From assembly GCA_025352585.1 (NCBI GenBank), contig JANXTD010000013.1, forward strand, positions 1 through 10,772: a stretch of DNA of 10,772 nucleotides. Reading direction: 5' to 3'. Origin of the DNA: Fimbriiglobus sp. Lineage in GTDB: Bacteria; Planctomycetota; Planctomycetia; Gemmatales; Gemmataceae. Made by a program: the position numbers and the translations under genes. Every line of letters begins with the position of its first letter. Positions within the stretch are counted from its first letter, which is position 1. Below, piece after piece: positions 1 through 5,275 of this stretch. Under the pieces are notes generated by a model that saw only the letters and a list, made by a program, of their open reading frames with translations, did not search any database and had not been told where the DNA came from.

Positions 1-258
1 CTCGAGAACAAGCCGACGGTGAAGTTCCTGGGCCGCGAGTGGAACAAGTGGATCGAGGTCGTCCACCTCGAAGGCTTCAGCGGCCTCGCGGACAAGACCG
101 ACTTCCTGAGCTACCTCGGCCCGATCGCCGGCAAGTGCGGCAAGGTCCGGCTGATCCACGGCGAGCGCGAGCAGTCGCTGTCGCTGGCGCAAACGTTACG
201 CGGCATCGGCTTCGACGACGTGGCGGTCCCCGAGCCGGGCGACCGCGTGGTCCTGTAA
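1..258 (+). CDS. MBL-fold beta-CASP/RMMBL RNase-like protein, C-terminal fragment
   Basis: The reading frame is open from base 1, so only the last 85 codons of a longer gene are present; the GTG at 19 is internal. The fragment resembles the C-terminal RMMBL (RNA-specificity metallo-beta-lactamase) region of beta-CASP enzymes, a family of zinc-dependent RNA or DNA nucleases that includes CPSF-73 and RNase J. The visible signatures are a segment around GFSGLADKTDFLSYL (73-117), which aligns with the family's FSAHAD motif B, and LIHGE (151-165), which matches motif C with its histidine at 157-159. A typical ending, PEPGDRVVL, follows. The histidine expected in motif B is leucine here (codon CTC, 85-87), so the nuclease may be inactive or the subfamily may be divergent. 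The next gene begins 15 nt downstream on the same strand, which suggests co-transcription. Family assignment is good; the substrate is unknown. Confidence 0.72.
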   Translation, partial: LENKPTVKFLGREWNKWIEVVHLEGFSGLADKTDFLSYLGPIAGKCGKVRLIHGEREQSLSLAQTLRGIGFDDVAVPEPGDRVVL

Positions 259-262
259 CGAC

Positions 263-268
263 AAGGAG
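263..268 (+). promoter_or_regulatory. Ribosome binding site of first Uma2 gene
   Basis: AAGGAG lies 5 nt before the ATG at 274. It is the clearest Shine-Dalgarno sequence of the Uma2 cluster and supports that start. Confidence 0.7.
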
Positions 269-273
269 TCAGC

Positions 274-981
274 ATGAGTGTCGGCACGCTGCAAGACGAG
301 GTCGTCTACGAGGACTCGGACGGGAGACGTATCGCCGAGAACACGTTACAGTTTGAGTGGATCATGACCCTGAAGGGGGGGCTGGAGGCGCTGTTCCGTG
401 CCGACCCCGACGTGTTCGTGGCCGGGGACTTGCTCTGGTACCCCGTGAAGGGTCAGCCGAAGGTGCGGGCCGCCCCCGACGCGATGGTCGCCTTGGGGCG
501 ACCCAAAGGCTACCGCGGCAGCTACAAGCAATGGCTGGAGGGCGGCGTCGCCCCGCAGGTCGTCTTCGAGGTGCTGTCGCCCGGCAACCGGCCCTCCGAG
601 ATGGCCAAGAAGCTGCTCTTCTACCAGCGGCACGGCGTTCAAGAGTACTACATCTACGACCCCGACAACGTCACGCTCGTGGGCTACCTGCGCGACCAGT
701 TGGGGTACTTCGCCCCGATCCCACGGATAGGTGAGCACGTCAGCCCCCGGCTCGGCATCCGCTTCGAACTGGGCGACGAGTTGGTGGTGTACCGCCCCGA
801 CGGCGAGCGCTTCCTGAAGTACCTCGAACTCGTCGAGCGCGCCGAAGCGAATCAACTCGAAGCGGAGCGCGAGCGGCAGGCCGCCGAGCGGGAGCGGCAG
901 GCCGCCGCGAAGGCGACGGCGGCCCTTGAGAGCCTACGCGCGAAGCTCCGCGCCGCCGGCATCGACCCGGACGCGGTGTAG
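274..981 (+). CDS. Uma2 family (DUF820) PD-(D/E)XK nuclease-like protein, copy 1
   Basis: This 235-residue protein belongs to the Uma2/DUF820 family, which has a restriction-endonuclease-like fold; its cellular role is not established. The putative active site is visible: Asp69 in AAPDAMV, Glu99 in VVFEVLSP, and Lys113 four residues before Tyr117, followed by GVQEYYIYDP (121-130). The N-terminal stretch ENTLQFEWI...FVAGDLLWYP is typical of the subfamily also common in cyanobacteria. Residues about 186-225 form a charged Glu/Arg/Ala helix with two AERERQA heptads (197-210). The protein ends in LRAKLRAAGIDPDAV, a tail shared by all three copies. The ATG is set by a strong AAGGAG. Over an 80-residue core (21-100) I counted 12 differences from copy 2 and about 10 plus one insertion from copy 3. 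No signal peptide is seen, so it is probably cytoplasmic. Whether it cleaves nucleic acid is inference from the retained residues. Confidence 0.9.
   Translation: MSVGTLQDEVVYEDSDGRRIAENTLQFEWIMTLKGGLEALFRADPDVFVAGDLLWYPVKGQPKVRAAPDAMVALGRPKGYRGSYKQWLEGGVAPQVVFEVLSPGNRPSEMAKKLLFYQRHGVQEYYIYDPDNVTLVGYLRDQLGYFAPIPRIGEHVSPRLGIRFELGDELVVYRPDGERFLKYLELVERAEANQLEAERERQAAERERQAAAKATAALESLRAKLRAAGIDPDAV
952..981 (+). repeat. 30-nt 3'-end direct repeat shared by Uma2 copies 1 and 3 (first copy)
   Basis: The last 30 nt of this gene, including the TAG stop, are identical to 2807-2836 at the end of the third Uma2 gene. They encode AAGIDPDAV plus stop. The end of copy 2 differs at several bases in the same block. 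Confidence 0.85.
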
Positions 982-1012
982 TCGGACGTTTCGTGTTCTC
1001 AGTCCACGACCC

Positions 1013-1018
1013 GAGGGG
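1013..1018 (+). promoter_or_regulatory. Ribosome binding site of second Uma2 gene
   Basis: GAGGGG lies 6 nt before the ATG at 1025. It selects that start over the earlier in-frame start at 926, which would overlap the end of copy 1 and add a low-complexity extension absent from the paralogues. Confidence 0.6.
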
Positions 1019-1033
1019 AAGCCGATGAGTGCC
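1015..1033 (+). repeat. 19-nt leader/start direct repeat (first copy)
   Basis: A 19-nt block running from GGGGAAGCCG through the start codon and the codons for Ser-Ala is identical to 2035-2053. It spans the translation start of copies 2 and 3. Copy 1 has a different leader. Confidence 0.85.
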
Positions 1034-1993
1034 TTCACGACGCCCGAAGTCGTCTACGAGGACTCGGACGGGGAGCCGATGTCCGACAACACCCTACAGT
1101 TCCGCTGGATCGTCACACTGCAAGGCGGCCTCGACGCGATGTTCCGCGCCGACCCCAACGTCTTCGTCGCCGGCGACCTGCTCTGGTACCCGGTCGAAGG
1201 CCAGCCGCGCGTCCGGGCGGCCCCCGACGCGATGGTGGCGATCGGCCGGCCCAAGGGCTACCGCGGCAGTTACAAGCAGTGGCTCGAAGGCAACGTCGCC
1301 CCGCAAGTCGTGTTCGAGGTGCTTTCCCCCGGCAACCGGCCCGGCGAGATGGCCGCGAAGAAGGACTTCTACGAGAAGCACGGCGTCGAGGAGTACTACA
1401 TCTACGACCCCGACCACGTGACGTTGGCCGGCTACCTGCGCGACCGCGTTGGGCAGTTCGACGAAATCCCCGTGATGGACGGCCACGTCAGCCCTCGGCT
1501 CGGCACCCGCTTCGAGCTGGCCGACGAGTTGGTCGTCCGCGCCCCCGGCGGCAAGAGCTTCCTGACGTACCTCGAACTCGTCGAGCAGAACGAAGCTCAG
1601 CAAATCGAAGCGGCCCGCGAGCGGCGTGACGCCGTCCAGGCGTACGCGGACCTCGTGAAACAAGCCGACGCCCGGCAGGCCGAGGCCGACCGGGAACGTC
1701 AGAGGGCCGCGCGAGAGAGCGAGAGGGCCGACCGCGAACGTCAAAAGGCCGCCAAAGAAAGCGAGAGGGCCGCCAAAGAAAGCGAGAGGGCCGCCAAAGA
1801 GAGCGAGAGGGCTGACCGCGAACGTCAGAGGGCCGCCAACGAGAGCGAGAGGGCCTCCAAAGAGACCGAGAGGGCCGCCCGCGAGAGCGAGAAGGCCCAG
1901 CTCGAGCGCAGCCGCGCCGAGGCTCTGCGGCGGGCGAACGAAGCCCTCCGGGCCAAGCTCCGGGCGGCCGGTATCGACCCGGACGCGGCGTAG
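1025..1993 (+). CDS. Uma2 family (DUF820) nuclease-like protein, copy 2, with long charged heptad helix
   Basis: At 322 residues this is the longest of the three Uma2 paralogues, and the extra length lies in its C-terminal helix. The core (1-185) keeps the putative active site: Asp68 (AAPDAMV), Glu98 (VVFEVLSP) and Lys112 four residues before Tyr116, then GVEEYYIYDP (120-129). From about residue 186 it becomes almost purely Arg/Lys/Glu/Ala. Residues 220-296 are a near-perfect seven-residue periodicity (RAAKESE, RADRERQ and similar), encoded by 21-nt tandem repeats. It closes with LRAKLRAAGIDPDAA. The low content of large hydrophobic residues fits either an Ala-core coiled coil or a stable single alpha-helix. 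The ATG at 1025 is chosen because of GAGGGG upstream and the MSA start shared with copy 3. It lies 43 nt after copy 1 and 51 nt before copy 3, probably in one operon. Biochemical activity is unproven for the family at large. Confidence 0.88.
   Translation: MSAFTTPEVVYEDSDGEPMSDNTLQFRWIVTLQGGLDAMFRADPNVFVAGDLLWYPVEGQPRVRAAPDAMVAIGRPKGYRGSYKQWLEGNVAPQVVFEVLSPGNRPGEMAAKKDFYEKHGVEEYYIYDPDHVTLAGYLRDRVGQFDEIPVMDGHVSPRLGTRFELADELVVRAPGGKSFLTYLELVEQNEAQQIEAARERRDAVQAYADLVKQADARQAEADRERQRAARESERADRERQKAAKESERAAKESERAAKESERADRERQRAANESERASKETERAARESEKAQLERSRAEALRRANEALRAKLRAAGIDPDAA
1703..1912 (+). repeat. 21-nt in-frame tandem repeat, about 10 units, coding for heptads
   Basis: Ten consecutive 21-nt units in frame with the gene encode RAARESE, RADRERQ, KAAKESE, RAAKESE, RAAKESE, RADRERQ, RAANESE, RASKETE, RAARESE and KAQLERS. 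A likely earlier unit, EADRERQ, occupies 1682-1702. The units at 1745, 1766 and 1787 are almost identical at the DNA level, which implies recent duplication. The RADRERQ unit recurs at 1724 and 1808, so a four-unit block may itself have been copied. Confidence 0.9.
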
Positions 1994-2032
1994 CCGATCG
2001 ACACGCTAGTGCCTACGCTTGACTCACCACAC

Positions 2033-2038
2033 AGGGGG
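2033..2038 (+). promoter_or_regulatory. Ribosome binding site of third Uma2 gene
   Basis: AGGGGG lies 6 nt before the ATG at 2045. It supports that start over an upstream in-frame GTG at 2009, which lacks a comparable site. Confidence 0.55.
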
Positions 2039-2053
2039 AAGCCGATGAGTGCC
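2035..2053 (+). repeat. 19-nt leader/start direct repeat (second copy)
   Basis: This block is identical to 1015-1033 and covers the Shine-Dalgarno region, the ATG and the next two codons of copy 3. Confidence 0.85.
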
Positions 2054-2836
2054 GTCGTCATGCCCGAACTCGACTACCCGGACGACAACGGGGAGCCGAT
2101 GGCCGAGAACACGCTGCAATTCGAGTGGATCGTCACCCTCAAGGGCGGCCTCGACGCCTTGTTCCGCGCTGACCCCGACGTGTTCGTTGCCGGCGACTTG
2201 CTGTGGTACCCGGTCCACGGCCAGCCGCGGGTGCGACTTGCCCCCGACGCGATGGTCGCTTTCGGCCGGCCCAAGAAGACCTACCGCGGCAGTTACAAGC
2301 AGTGGGAGGAGGACAACGTCGCCCCGCAGGTGGTGTTCGAGGTGATCTCGCCGAGCAACCACGCCCCTGAAATGAGGGCGAAGCATGCCTTCTACGAGCG
2401 GCACGGCGTCGAAGAGTACTACGTTTATGACCCCGACCGCGTCACCCTGGTGGGCTTCCTCCGCGACGCCAGGGGACGACTCGCCCCGCTCGCCGTCATG
2501 GAGGGCCACGTCAGCCCGCGCCTGGGCGTCCGATTCGAGTTGGCCGACCAGTTGGTTCTCCACACGCCCGACGGCGGCCGGTTCCGCACCTACATGGAAC
2601 TGGTCGAGGAGGCCGACCGAGACCGCTCCCGCGCTAACGCAGAAATTGCCCGCGCCGAGGCCGAGCGGGACCGCGCCGAGGCCGAGCGGGACCGCGCCGA
2701 GGCCGAGCGCGACCGCGCCCAGGTCGAGCGCGGCCGCGCCCAGGTCGAGCGGGACCGCGCCGAGGCGCTCCTGCGGGCGAACGAGGCCCTGCGGGCCAAA
2801 CTCCGTGCCGCCGGCATCGACCCGGACGCGGTGTAG
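2045..2836 (+). CDS. Uma2 family (DUF820) nuclease-like protein, copy 3
   Basis: This is a 263-residue member of the same tandem family. Putative catalytic residues are Asp68 (LAPDAMV), Glu99 (VVFEVISP) and Lys113 four residues before Tyr117, followed by GVEEYYVYDP (121-130). It has one extra residue compared with copies 1 and 2 at GRPKKTYRG (75-83). The C-terminal helix (about 186-250) carries heptads of a different unit, RAEAERD, repeated three times and followed by RAQVERG and RAQVERD, before the shared LRAKLRAAGIDPDAV tail. The ATG at 2045 has AGGGGG 6 nt upstream and the same leader as copy 2. The LRR gene starts one base after its stop, so the two are probably translationally coupled. 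It is likely cytoplasmic. Nuclease activity is inferred only from motif conservation. Confidence 0.9.
   Translation: MSAVVMPELDYPDDNGEPMAENTLQFEWIVTLKGGLDALFRADPDVFVAGDLLWYPVHGQPRVRLAPDAMVAFGRPKKTYRGSYKQWEEDNVAPQVVFEVISPSNHAPEMRAKHAFYERHGVEEYYVYDPDRVTLVGFLRDARGRLAPLAVMEGHVSPRLGVRFELADQLVLHTPDGGRFRTYMELVEEADRDRSRANAEIARAEAERDRAEAERDRAEAERDRAQVERGRAQVERDRAEALLRANEALRAKLRAAGIDPDAV
2651..2776 (+). repeat. 21-nt in-frame tandem repeat, about 6 units, in Uma2 copy 3
   Basis: The units are RAEAERD (2651-2671, 2672-2692 and 2693-2713), RAQVERG (2714), RAQVERD (2735) and a degenerate RAEALLR (2756). The first two are identical in DNA and the third differs by one base. The unit sequence differs from that of copy 2, so the arrays appear to have expanded independently. 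Confidence 0.9.
2807..2836 (+). repeat. 30-nt 3'-end direct repeat shared by Uma2 copies 1 and 3 (second copy)
   Basis: This block is identical to 952-981 through the TAG stop codon. Confidence 0.85.
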
Positions 2837-2837
2837 C

Positions 2838-3599
2838 GTGGACGACGAGGTCGCCCTACTCCGCGGCATCATGACTGACCCGCACCGCGACGTGCGCCGG
2901 CTCGCCTACGCCGACTGGCTCGACGAGCGCGGCACCCCCGAGGACGCCGCCCGCGCCGAGTTCATCCGGCTGCAAATCGCCCGCGTCCGCGACGTGGCCA
3001 CGGCGAACATCCCGCTGGCCGAGTTGCACCTGCTCAACGAATTCGAGGGCCACTGGCGGCACGGGCTGCCCGAGGCGATCCGCGAGCGCTGGTTCGTCCG
3101 CTACGAGTGCGGCTTCCCGTCGATGCTCGAGTGCGACGCCGGCTTACTCATCGACGCCTGGGGCCGCGCCCCGGTGCTGCTGCCGGTCGAGACGTTGACC
3201 CTGCACGTCGGGGCGGTGTCGCTGGCGTGGCTCGACTTGCGACGCCCGGAGCCGATGTTCCCGCTGCGCTACTTGCGCGTCAGTTGCGACCCGCCGGTCG
3301 GCTCGCAGTTGATGGGCGTCTTGCTGCGCCTCGGGCCGTTCCCGTGGCTCGAGGACTTCGCCGTCCGCGACGAATTCCTCTCCGACGCGGCGCTCGTCGA
3401 TTTGGCCCCGGAGCCGCTGTTCCCCCGCCTGAAGAAGCTCAGCCTGGCCGGCTGCAACCTCACCGACGACGGGGCGGAGACCCTCGCCGTGTCAGCCTGG
3501 GCGGGGCGACTCGAGCAACTCGACCTGACCGGCAACGCCTTCTCGTCGAACATGATCGCCTGGCTGCGCCAGCGCTTCGGCCCGGCGCTGCTTGTCTGA
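2838..3599 (+). CDS. TIGR02996-domain leucine-rich-repeat protein
   Basis: The product is 253 residues long. The N-terminus (about 1-48) matches the planctomycete-type TIGR02996 domain: DDEVALLRGIMTDP, then RRLAYADWLDERG (20-32) and RAEFIRLQIAR (39-49). This domain typically heads repeat proteins; its function is unknown. The C-terminal half has leucine-rich-repeat character: LRYLRVSCDPP (143-153), FPWLEDFAVRDEFLSDAALVDL (168-189), then two clear ribonuclease-inhibitor-like repeats, LKKLSLAGCNLTDDGAETLA (198-217) and LEQLDLTGNAFSSNMIAWL (225-243). I chose the GTG at 2838 because the TIGR02996 motif begins there; the next start, ATG 2871, would cut into the domain. No distinct ribosome binding site is visible. 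The start is one base after the Uma2 copy 3 stop, which suggests translational coupling. LRRs suggest a protein-binding role, and no enzyme motif is seen. Cytoplasmic location is inferred from the lack of a signal peptide. Confidence 0.85.
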   Translation: MDDEVALLRGIMTDPHRDVRRLAYADWLDERGTPEDAARAEFIRLQIARVRDVATANIPLAELHLLNEFEGHWRHGLPEAIRERWFVRYECGFPSMLECDAGLLIDAWGRAPVLLPVETLTLHVGAVSLAWLDLRRPEPMFPLRYLRVSCDPPVGSQLMGVLLRLGPFPWLEDFAVRDEFLSDAALVDLAPEPLFPRLKKLSLAGCNLTDDGAETLAVSAWAGRLEQLDLTGNAFSSNMIAWLRQRFGPALLV

Positions 3600-3676
3600 A
3601 CCTCGCACTCGCGGCGGTTCTCCGATAAGTTGACTCCATTCCCGACGCCACGCCCACACCGAAGGAGGGGCCACGC
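3600..3676 (+). other. Intergenic gap before the MetRS gene, with ribosome binding site
   Basis: The gap is 77 nt. AAGGAGG at 3662-3668 is a strong Shine-Dalgarno sequence 8 nt before the ATG at 3677. TTGACT at 3630-3635 resembles a -35 box, but no -10-like sequence follows at the right distance in this GC-rich stretch, so no promoter is called. No stem-loop with a T-run was seen. Confidence 0.55.
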
Positions 3677-5275
3677 ATGACCGCGAAGCCCCGCTGGTTC
3701 CAGACGACCGCCATCGACTACCCCAACTCGCGGCCGCACATCGGCACGGCGTTCGAGAAGCTCGGCGCGGACGTGCAGGCCCGCTACCGCCGCATGGAGG
3801 GCTACGAAGTCTTCTTCCTCATGGGCAACGACGAGAACACCGTCAAGGTTTCGCAACGCGCCGCGCAACTCGGCCGCGACGTGCAAGAGTATTGCGACGA
3901 CATGGCGACGCAGTTCCAGGAAGTGTGGGACACGCTCGAAATCAGCTACGACGCCTTTGAACAAACTAGCCACGAACGGCACAAGATCGCTTGCCGCAAG
4001 TTCATCCAGAAGGTGTACGACAACGGCCACATCTATAAGGACAGTTATGAGGGCTGGTACTGTAGCGACTGCGAGGAGTTCAAGAGCGACAAGGTCCGCG
4101 GCGAGAACGCCGGCAACTGCCCCGTCCACAAGAAGCCGCTGGCCCGCCGGTCGGAGCCGTGCTACCTGTTCCGGCTGTCGTCGTTCGCCGACCGGCTGTT
4201 GGCCTTCTACGCCGCCAACCCCGACTTCATCCAGCCGGCGAGCCGCAAGAACGAGATCGTGAGTCTGATCGAGACCGAGGGCTTGCGCGACATCAACATT
4301 TCGCGCACCGGCGAAGACTGGGGCATTCGCATCCCGTTCGACCCCGACTTCACGATCTACGTCTGGTTCGACGCCCTGTTGACGTACATCTCCGGTATCG
4401 GCTACGGCGACGACGAGGAAATGTTTCGCAAGCTGTGGCCGGCGGACGTCCACTTCATCGGCAAGGACATTACGCGGTTCCACACGGCGTTGTGGCCGGC
4501 GATGTTGTGGGCCGCGGGCGAGGAAGCCCCGCGCAAAGTGTTCGGCCACGGCTTCGTCAACTTCGACGGCGACAAGATCGGCAAGTCGCGGGCCGAGGAG
4601 TTGAAGGCCAAGGGACTCGATTACCTGCTCGAACCGATGGACATCATCAAGAAGTTCAGTGCCGAAGGCTTCCGCTATTTCTTCTTGCGCGAGTGCCCGT
4701 ACCCGTCGGACGGGGAGATCACGCCGGACCGCTTCATCGAGGTCTTCAACACCGAGTTGGCCAACAAACTCGGCAACCTACTGAGCCGGTGTGTCGTCGT
4801 CGGCTCGTCCAACTTCGCCGGGGTTCTGACGGGCACCGGCGGGGTCACGCCCGAGGCCGTCGCGGCCGATTTCGACGCGGCTAAGGTCGCCGCCGAGGTC
4901 CGTTCGCACGTCGAGAGTTGCGCGTACAACCTCGCGCTGCAAGCGATCATCTTGAACGTCGTCACGCCGGCGAATCAGTACCTCGACACGCACGCGCCGT
5001 GGAAGCTCGTCAAGACCGGCGACGCGAAGGACTTGGAGCGGGCCAAGTTCGTGATCTACGCCGCCGTGCAGTCGTTGCGGATGGCGAGCATCCTGTTGAA
5101 GCCGTTCATCCCGCGCTCGGCGGAGACGATTTACGCCGCCTTCAGCTTCGGCGTGCCGTGGGCCGACGTGACCTACGCCGACGCCGCCAGAGTCGAAGTC
5201 CAGGCCGGCGACTTGCGGGTGACCGCGGAGTTGACCGACGGCAAGCCGAAGCCGCTGTTCGCTCGCATCAAGTGA
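3677..5275 (+). CDS. metG: Methionyl-tRNA synthetase, divergent signature motifs
   Basis: This 532-residue class I aminoacyl-tRNA synthetase would charge tRNA-Met with methionine using ATP in the cytoplasm. The Rossmann domain opens with TTAIDYPNSRPHIGTAFEKLGAD; the HIGH motif is HIGT (21-24), and the usual GTDEHG region reads GNDENT (50-55). A single zinc knuckle of the T. thermophilus type is present: Cys129, Cys132, Cys148, His151. Other MetRS hallmarks are WGIRIPFDPDFTIYVWFDALLTYI (215-238), HFIGKDITRFHTALWPAMLWAAG (259-281) and the HGF before the KMSKS loop. That loop reads KIGKS (300-304), and about nine extra residues separate it from the RYFFLR helix (333-338) compared with typical MetRS. 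The anticodon-binding helical domain covers about 365-490. No C-terminal EMAP/tRNA-binding domain is present. A strong AAGGAGG fixes the start. It could be the housekeeping enzyme of a lineage-specific subtype or a second MetRS; the window cannot say. Confidence 0.9.
   Translation: MTAKPRWFQTTAIDYPNSRPHIGTAFEKLGADVQARYRRMEGYEVFFLMGNDENTVKVSQRAAQLGRDVQEYCDDMATQFQEVWDTLEISYDAFEQTSHERHKIACRKFIQKVYDNGHIYKDSYEGWYCSDCEEFKSDKVRGENAGNCPVHKKPLARRSEPCYLFRLSSFADRLLAFYAANPDFIQPASRKNEIVSLIETEGLRDINISRTGEDWGIRIPFDPDFTIYVWFDALLTYISGIGYGDDEEMFRKLWPADVHFIGKDITRFHTALWPAMLWAAGEEAPRKVFGHGFVNFDGDKIGKSRAEELKAKGLDYLLEPMDIIKKFSAEGFRYFFLRECPYPSDGEITPDRFIEVFNTELANKLGNLLSRCVVVGSSNFAGVLTGTGGVTPEAVAADFDAAKVAAEVRSHVESCAYNLALQAIILNVVTPANQYLDTHAPWKLVKTGDAKDLERAKFVIYAAVQSLRMASILLKPFIPRSAETIYAAFSFGVPWADVTYADAARVEVQAGDLRVTAELTDGKPKPLFARIK
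5268..5275. other. 8-bp convergent overlap of the two gene blocks
   Basis: The MetRS stop (TGA, 5273-5275, plus) and the phosphoesterase stop (TGA read from 5270-5268, minus) lie within 8 bp, so the coding ends overlap tail to tail. There is no intergenic space for a dedicated terminator, and none was found in the adjacent coding ends. Confidence 0.9.

Noticed and set aside
926..1024. Possible upstream start for Uma2 copy 2 adding 33 residues
   Set aside because: It would overlap the end of copy 1 and translate its tail in another frame. The ATG at 1025 has a Shine-Dalgarno sequence and matches the start of copy 3.
1703..1912. Regular repeats that might suggest a CRISPR array
   Set aside because: The 21-nt units are contiguous with no unique spacers, are in frame, and encode protein heptads.
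2385..2837. Long open frame upstream of and in frame with the LRR protein
   Set aside because: It is an alternative frame of Uma2 copy 3 with Pro/Thr/Ser-rich low-complexity translation. The TIGR02996 domain begins at 2838.
3630..3660. TTGACT resembling a sigma-70 -35 box upstream of the MetRS gene
   Set aside because: No -10-like sequence follows at 16-18 nt. A similar isolated TTGACT occurs at 2019, which shows chance occurrence.
3269..4549. 426-codon minus-strand open frame across the LRR and MetRS genes
   Set aside because: It spans two supported plus-strand genes and has no recognisable motifs.
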